A stretch of 11,315 nt of DNA from Methylococcaceae bacterium (GTDB lineage Bacteria > Pseudomonadota > Gammaproteobacteria > Methylococcales > Methylomonadaceae). The notes beneath the pieces were generated by a model. It ran no database searches. It saw only the letters and a list, made by a program, of their open reading frames with translations, and was not told the origin of the DNA. The stretch lies in assembly GCA_947505055.1 (NCBI GenBank), contig CANNLO010000138.1, positions 1 through 11,315 on the forward strand, given 5' to 3'. Positions 7,303 through 11,315 of the stretch are shown one piece after another. The position numbers were made by a program, and so were the translations under genes. The stretch's first letter is position 1. Each line of letters starts with the position of its first letter.

Positions 7303-8664
7303 TTAACCACCAACAGCATCTTTATACCATGCCTTGGTCAGCTGACTCTCTAGGGCATGATCAACAATCGGTGCGGGATAAGCGCAAACACTGTGTTTTT
7401 TATCCCACTGATGAATGAGTTTACTTGGAAAAGACTTCAGCTCCGGCACCCATTTATAAATGTACCGGCAATCCTGATCAAATTTAAGTTGTTGTAACCA
7501 GGGATTAAATATCCTGAAATAAGGTTGCGCATCACAACCGGTTGAGGCCGCCCATTGCCAGTTGCCGTTATTGACGCAAGGATCATAATCGACCAAATGC
7601 TGGGCAAAATAACGTTCACCCCAACGCCAACTGATATGCAGATCTTTTACTAAAAAAGAGGCTACAATCATTCGTACCCGATTATGCATAAAACCGGTGG
7701 CGTTAAGTTCACGCATCCCGGCATCAACAATGGGAAAACCCGTTTTACCCTCACACCAGGCTTGAAAATAATCATGATTATTTTGCCAGTGCAGATTTGC
7801 AAATTTTTCCAGGAATACCCGCCCAAACACCTGCGGAAAATGAAAAGCGATATGGGTAAAAAAATCTCGCCAATATAATTGCCGTAACAGCGGATGCTCG
7901 CTACCAAGTCGTTCGGTAATCGCATAATAAACTTCGCGTACCGAACAGGTGCCAAACTTTAAATGTGCCGACAGTTTACTGGTTGCATCCAACGCAGGAA
8001 AATCGCGAGTAATTTGGTAATCGGCACAGTCTCCAAGTTGCTCCAGTATCGCTAACGCTTGTTGGCGACCGTCGTTAATTGACGTTCCAGCCTGTACTAA
8101 ACCAAACGCATCTAGCGTATATTCAGTATCTACAGACAAAAAATTACATTTATCGAAAGCCTTGGGCAGTGCCACCGGAAACCGTCGGGCATTGTTATAA
8201 AATGCAGTAAAAACTTTATAAGGTGTTTGATCGCCTTTAACAGCCTGCTCCGGTTCATTAAGCAGACTATCGGGAAACACATGCAAGGCAATGCCAAACT
8301 GTTTGCAAACAGCGGCTATATCATAATCACGACACCTGCTAAACGGTGTGTAATCTCGATTGATAAATACCGCTTCGATTTGCTGTTGCTCGACCAACTG
8401 GATGATGACTTGATCAGGCAAGCCCTTATAAATTGCCAGTCTGCCACCCGCTGACTTAAGCTGATGTTGCACATCCAGCAATGATTGCATCATAAATTGC
8501 AAACCCGGTTTACTCTGGTAAGGGTGTGACTCAATCTGACGTGGATCAAAAATAAAACAGGGAATTACCTGAGCTGAAATACGGGTTGCTTCGAGCAAGG
8601 CAGTATTATCATGAAGCCGGAGATCACGCCTGAACAGGAATAGTGAATTTGAATAAAGGCTCAT
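7303..8664 (-). CDS. phrB: Class I deoxyribodipyrimidine photolyase (CPD photolyase)
   Basis: A 453-residue flavoprotein that repairs UV-made cyclobutane pyrimidine dimers in DNA using blue or near-UV light. The N-terminal antenna domain (about 1-130) starts with the family signature LFLFRRDLRLHDN (8-20). The FAD-binding helical domain (about 200-430) carries TGFMHNRVRM (323-332), GERYF (349-353) and the NGNWQWAASTGCDAQPYFR run near 366-384. Aligned to E. coli by spacing, the electron-transfer tryptophan triad is W369, W346 and W293, all present, and W371 matches the dimer-binding W384. This supports an active photolyase rather than a cryptochrome. Length is close to E. coli PhrB (472). The start is set by the conserved N-terminus, though the upstream ATAAGTTTCA gives almost no Shine-Dalgarno match, suggesting weak initiation. 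The gene lies 123 bases downstream of the unknown membrane-protein gene on the same strand. Confidence 0.96.
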   Translation of the reverse strand: MSLYSNSLFLFRRDLRLHDNTALLEATRISAQVIPCFIFDPRQIESHPYQSKPGLQFMMQSLLDVQHQLKSAGGRLAIYKGLPDQVIIQLVEQQQIEAVFINRDYTPFSRCRDYDIAAVCKQFGIALHVFPDSLLNEPEQAVKGDQTPYKVFTAFYNNARRFPVALPKAFDKCNFLSVDTEYTLDAFGLVQAGTSINDGRQQALAILEQLGDCADYQITRDFPALDATSKLSAHLKFGTCSVREVYYAITERLGSEHPLLRQLYWRDFFTHIAFHFPQVFGRVFLEKFANLHWQNNHDYFQAWCEGKTGFPIVDAGMRELNATGFMHNRVRMIVASFLVKDLHISWRWGERYFAQHLVDYDPCVNNGNWQWAASTGCDAQPYFRIFNPWLQQLKFDQDCRYIYKWVPELKSFPSKLIHQWDKKHSVCAYPAPIVDHALESQLTKAWYKDAVGG

Positions 8665-8710
8665 TGAAACTTATAGATAACATTGATTTCAGGCAAGTAC
8701 TTTACCCTAT

Positions 8711-8723
8711 TCAGAATTTCTGA
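8711..8723. promoter_or_regulatory. Inverted repeat upstream of phrB (possible operator)
   Basis: TCAGAA and TTCTGA flank one central base, about 47-59 bases upstream of the photolyase start. On the minus strand the repeat lies between a TTTACA (complement of 8730-8735) and a TAGGGT (complement of 8704-8709) separated by 20 bases. That is the long-spacer geometry of MerR-family promoters. The -10 match is poor, so this remains a candidate only. Confidence 0.25.
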
Positions 8724-8732
8724 TTAATTTGT

Positions 8733-8757
8733 AAAAACCTCCAAAGCTAGCTTTGGA
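8733..8757 (-). terminator. Candidate intrinsic terminator of the small membrane-protein gene
   Basis: A perfect 18-bp palindrome TCCAAAGCTAGCTTTGGA (8740-8757) can fold on the minus strand into a 7-bp stem with a CTAG loop. It is followed after GG by TTTTT (complement of 8733-8737). It lies 31 bases past the stop codon at 8788 and before the photolyase gene, so phrB probably has its own promoter or depends on readthrough. Confidence 0.6.
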
Positions 8758-8787
8758 CTCCAGATAACAGAACTCAACCACTTCCAA

Positions 8788-9222
8788 TCATTTGGCATCT
8801 TGGTAAGCGGCTTTACTGGAAGCAATAAACATCGCGCCATAGGCCAAATTAGACAATCCCAGATACAAAAAGAACCAGCGATAATCTTGATCAATCTCTA
8901 TTTGATTAACCATTCCATAAAATTCTATAGAACCCATCAACATTAACCAAAACATACCCACCGGAATCAGTAAACGGTAGTTTTGACTGTAACTGCAAAA
9001 ACAATAAACAGCAAACTGGCTTAGTGTTAAATAAATCAGCATTAATCGCAAATTGCTGGCTAAGGCGCCATAAAGATCAGCATTATTGTCAAAAAACGCA
9101 GTGCTACCCGTTGCAGACGTGACGCTGACAATCAATAGGAAAATAACAGCAAAATTAAAATTAATGGCCGGTAATAGTTTAAATAGCGGCATCATCTTTG
9201 TTTCAGAAGTTTTATTATTCAT
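8788..9222 (-). CDS. Unknown small membrane protein with four predicted spans
   Basis: A 144-residue protein I do not recognise. Hydrophobic stretches at about 20-37, 57-76, 82-103 and 114-134 suggest four inner-membrane helices. Loops hold FFDNNADLYG (43-52), CSYSQNYR (76-83) and a charged EIDQDYRW (109-116). There is no soluble domain or catalytic motif. The first ATG (9220-9222) was taken; two further ATGs at codons 10 and 11 would leave all helices intact. The upstream ribosome site is only TTGGGATTACC. Notably, the U-tract of an intrinsic terminator ends about nine bases before this start, so expression from upstream would need readthrough. It lies on the same strand as ftsH upstream and phrB downstream. 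Composition and membrane pattern make it a believable real gene; function is unknown. Confidence 0.7.
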   Translation of the reverse strand: MNNKTSETKMMPLFKLLPAINFNFAVIFLLIVSVTSATGSTAFFDNNADLYGALASNLRLMLIYLTLSQFAVYCFCSYSQNYRLLIPVGMFWLMLMGSIEFYGMVNQIEIDQDYRWFFLYLGLSNLAYGAMFIASSKAAYQDAK

Positions 9223-9231
9223 GGTAATCCC

Positions 9232-9268
9232 AAAAAAAAACCCTTCAATAAGACTAATTTTGAAGGGG
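9232..9268 (-). terminator. Strong intrinsic terminator downstream of ftsH
   Basis: On the minus strand the arms CCCTTCAA (complement of 9260-9267) and TTGAAGGG (complement of 9241-9248) pair perfectly over an 11-base loop. Nine consecutive T follow (complement of 9232-9240). It lies about 150 bases beyond the ftsH stop codon and only about nine bases upstream of the next start codon. Confidence 0.88.
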
Positions 9269-9320
9269 TTATAGAGGAGGACGGTTTAGACGTTACCGAG
9301 GTAACGAACTTGGTATTTAT
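9232..9320 (-). ncRNA. Candidate small RNA or attenuated leader between ftsH and the membrane-protein gene
   Basis: From a possible start near 9320, a transcript of about 89 nt would end at the nine-U terminator tail (9232-9240). Its parts in order are: a hairpin CGTTACCTCGGTAACG (complement of 9291-9306, six strong pairs with a four-base loop), a single-stranded linker holding CCTCCTC (complement of 9274-9280), which matches the anti-Shine-Dalgarno core, and the terminator hairpin. Hairpin, C-rich seed and U-rich tail is the usual plan of Hfq-dependent small RNAs. It could equally be processed from the ftsH 3' UTR or act as a leader attenuating the gene at 8788-9222. No known RNA family was recognised. 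Confidence 0.35.
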
Positions 9321-9327
9321 TTAAAGT

Positions 9328-9356
9328 TATTTATAACTGATTAATTCATGTTCCAA
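9328..9356 (-). promoter_or_regulatory. Possible sigma-70 promoter in the ftsH 3' region
   Basis: On the minus strand TTGGAA (complement of 9351-9356) is followed by TATAAA after 15 bases (9330-9335) or TAAATA after 17 bases (9328-9333). Each reading is imperfect: good -10 with short spacing, or good spacing with a weaker -10. A start near 9320 would transcribe the hairpins and then the gene at 8788-9222. Confidence 0.3.
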
Positions 9357-9415
9357 GCTGGAAAAAAGATTGCTAAAGAACAGGACTTTTAATATTTTTT
9401 CCATCAGATTTGTCA

Positions 9416-11314
9416 TTACGAAGCATTAAGCTGAGGTACCTCAGGTTGTTTACTAAGCCCATCACCCAGCTCAATAGGACTAATAAAACAAAGATCAACT
9501 TCTACGACAGGCTCAGGTTGGGCAATAGTCTTCCCATGCATCAAATCGTCGATCTGAAACTTGTCCAACGTCTCCCAATCCATCAGCGCATGAGCCATGT
9601 TATGAAGAATATCGATATTGTCTTTCAAAATTTGCTCGGCACGTTGATAGTTTTCATCCAGCACCTGGCGAATTTCATCATCAATCATTTGCGCCATTTT
9701 TTCAGACATTGGCTTGGCTTGCGGCCCCATGTAACTGCCTTCGCTATCACCATAATCCATAGGTCCGAGACGATCAGACAAGCCCCATTTAGTGACCATG
9801 TTTCGCGCCAGTTGTGTGGCTCGTTCAATATCATTTGAAGCACCGGTAGTGACTTTATTTTTGCCATAAATAATAGCCTCGGCAACCCGACCACCAAACA
9901 GACTGGAAATCTGGCTTTCCAACTTATCCTTACTGGCACTGTATTGATCACGTTCCGGCAAAAACATGGTTATACCCAAAGCGCCACCACGCGGCATGAT
10001 ACTAACCTTGTAAACCGGATCGTGATCAGGTACAACTCTACCCACAATGACGTGTCCTGCTTCATGATAAGCGGTCATCAACAAATCACTTTTGCTCATA
10101 ATCATAGTGCGTTTTTCCGCGCCCATGATCATTTTATCCCGCGCTTTGTCCAAATTGTTCATGGTGATTTCGGTTTGATTAAAACGCGCCGCAAACAAAG
10201 CACCTTCATTAATCAGATTGGCAAGCTCAGCTCCCGAAAACCCTGGTGTACCCCGCGCCAGATCATTAATATTGACATCATCCGCCAACGGAACCTTATC
10301 AGCATGTACCTTGAGAATTTGCTCACGTCCTTTGATGTCGGGCAAACCAATCTGTACCTGACGATCGAAGCGACCTGGTCTCAATAAAGCTTTATCCAAA
10401 ACGTCAGCGCGGTTGGTAGCTGCGATAACAATGATGCCTTCGTTACCGTTAAAACCATCCATTTCCACCAATAACTGATTCAGGGTTTGTTCGCGTTCAT
10501 CATTACCGCCACCGGCACCACCGTTGCCACGATGCCGACCGACCGCATCGATTTCGTCGATAAAAATAATGCAAGGCGCGCGTTTTTTGGCTTGCTCAAA
10601 CATATCCCTGACTCTGGACGCGCCAACTCCAACAAACATTTCCACAAAATCAGAACCGGAGATCGAGAAGAATGGCACTCCCGCTTCACCAGCAATGGCT
10701 CTGGCCAGCAAGGTTTTGCCGGTTCCAGGGGGGCCGACCATCAAAACACCACGTGGAATCTTTCCGCCCAACACTTCATATTTGGCAGGATTTTTTAGAA
10801 AATCTACCATTTCCACAACATCTTGTTTAGCTTCTTCAACACCCGCTACATCAGTAAATCTAACTTTAATCTGATCTTCTGCCATCAACTTGGCGCGGCT
10901 TTTACCAAAGCCCATTTGACCGCCTGGCCCCCCAGCCTGTTGCTTGCGGATGAAGTAAACCGATACAGCGATCAGCAAAAGCATCGGCGCCCAGGAAATC
11001 AGTACCTGCATCAAAGGTGTAGGAATCTGTGGCTTGATCACCTTGATCTTCACGCCGTACTCCAACAACTCATCAATCATTCTGGAGTCACTGGGATTAT
11101 AAGTCGTGAAGCGCTCGCCATTGGTCCGATGCCCTTCGACACTGTTGCCGTCTATAATGACTTCAGAAATTGCATTCCGACGAATGTCCTCAATAAAATC
11201 GGAATAGGACACACCGTAGTTCTGTTCAGAATCCAGAGTGCCTCGATTAAAAAAGCCATACAAAACAGTACCTAGCATGACAAAAAACAACAAGCGAAAA
11301 ATATGTGATTTCAT
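9416..11314 (-). CDS. ftsH: ATP-dependent zinc metalloprotease FtsH
   Basis: A 632-residue inner-membrane AAA+ protease that forms hexamers and degrades damaged membrane proteins and selected regulators. Membrane helices lie at about 5-22 and 101-122, enclosing a periplasmic domain. In the AAA domain Walker A GPPGTGKT is at 194-201, the pore motif FVG at 227-229, Walker B FIDE at 251-254, and the second region of homology has R312 and R315. The protease domain shows HEAGH at 417-421 and the third zinc ligand D495 in TGASNDIE. All catalytic residues are present, and the length is close to E. coli FtsH (about 645). The start is at the window edge, so its ribosome site is unseen. The last 35 residues are unlike the usual tail. 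Downstream lies a 150-base untranslated stretch and a terminator rather than the folP-glmM genes that follow ftsH in E. coli. Confidence 0.98.
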   Translation of the reverse strand: MKSHIFRLLFFVMLGTVLYGFFNRGTLDSEQNYGVSYSDFIEDIRRNAISEVIIDGNSVEGHRTNGERFTTYNPSDSRMIDELLEYGVKIKVIKPQIPTPLMQVLISWAPMLLLIAVSVYFIRKQQAGGPGGQMGFGKSRAKLMAEDQIKVRFTDVAGVEEAKQDVVEMVDFLKNPAKYEVLGGKIPRGVLMVGPPGTGKTLLARAIAGEAGVPFFSISGSDFVEMFVGVGASRVRDMFEQAKKRAPCIIFIDEIDAVGRHRGNGGAGGGNDEREQTLNQLLVEMDGFNGNEGIIVIAATNRADVLDKALLRPGRFDRQVQIGLPDIKGREQILKVHADKVPLADDVNINDLARGTPGFSGAELANLINEGALFAARFNQTEITMNNLDKARDKMIMGAEKRTMIMSKSDLLMTAYHEAGHVIVGRVVPDHDPVYKVSIMPRGGALGITMFLPERDQYSASKDKLESQISSLFGGRVAEAIIYGKNKVTTGASNDIERATQLARNMVTKWGLSDRLGPMDYGDSEGSYMGPQAKPMSEKMAQMIDDEIRQVLDENYQRAEQILKDNIDILHNMAHALMDWETLDKFQIDDLMHGKTIAQPEPVVEVDLCFISPIELGDGLSKQPEVPQLNAS

Positions 11315-11315
11315 C

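Noticed and set aside
7273..8762. The 11-base word TTTGGACTCCA occurs at 7273-7283 and 8752-8762
   Set aside because: An 11-base repeat is expected several times by chance in 11 kb, and the flanks do not match.
9274..9280. GAGGAGG on the plus strand looks like a strong ribosome binding site
   Set aside because: No start codon follows at suitable distance on that strand; it is better explained as the C-rich motif of the minus-strand transcript.
9327..9404. A 25-codon open frame on the minus strand just after ftsH, starting MEKILKVLFF
   Set aside because: No Shine-Dalgarno sequence precedes it, it overlaps the possible promoter, and such a short frame is expected by chance in AT-rich DNA.
10487..10874. 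Long plus-strand open frames opposite ftsH
   Set aside because: They are antisense shadows of a strongly conserved AAA domain and show no family features of their own.

Overview
The window reads as chromosomal DNA of a Gram-negative gammaproteobacterium of moderate, slightly AT-leaning base composition. An outer-membrane lipocalin with a lipobox, a bitopic class A penicillin-binding-protein relative and an FtsH of the E. coli type all point to a two-membrane cell. The gene set and protein style would suit Methylococcales or relatives, but no methane-oxidation gene is present, so that placement is only a guess.

Layout. 1-207 (+): C-terminal end of an unrecognised protein cut by the window edge. 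240-3269 (-): a 1009-aa divergent transglycosylase/transpeptidase. 3270-3709: a long intergenic stretch with a near-consensus sigma-70 promoter and a leader of about 145 nt for the cold-shock protein gene at 3710-3910 (+), which ends in a strong intrinsic terminator. 4169-5584 (+): an orphan initiating sugar-phosphate transferase of the WcaJ type. 5591-6112 (-): a Blc-type lipocalin lipoprotein. 6351-7247 (+): a TIGR01777/YfcH-type NAD-binding oxidoreductase. 7303-8664 (-): a class I photolyase. 8788-9222 (-): an unknown protein with four predicted membrane spans. 9416-11314 (-): ftsH, whose start codon lies one base inside the window end.

How the genes fit together. Cell-envelope functions (PBP-like protein, WcaJ-like transferase, lipocalin, FtsH) and stress functions (cold-shock protein, photolyase, FtsH) dominate. 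The neighbourhood of lipocalin, TIGR01777 oxidoreductase and photolyase resembles light or photo-oxidative stress gene sets (MerR/LitR-type or ECF-sigma controlled) of other Proteobacteria. No regulator of that kind lies in the window, so this is inference.

The most interesting non-coding region is 9223-9415, between ftsH and the unknown membrane protein gene. On the minus strand it holds a possible promoter, a 6-7 bp hairpin, an unpaired C-rich CCTCCTC motif complementary to Shine-Dalgarno sequences, and a hairpin with a nine-U tail that ends only about 10 nt before the next start codon. It could be an ftsH 3'-UTR or independent small RNA, or an attenuated leader. No CRISPR array, insertion sequence, tRNA or rRNA was seen.
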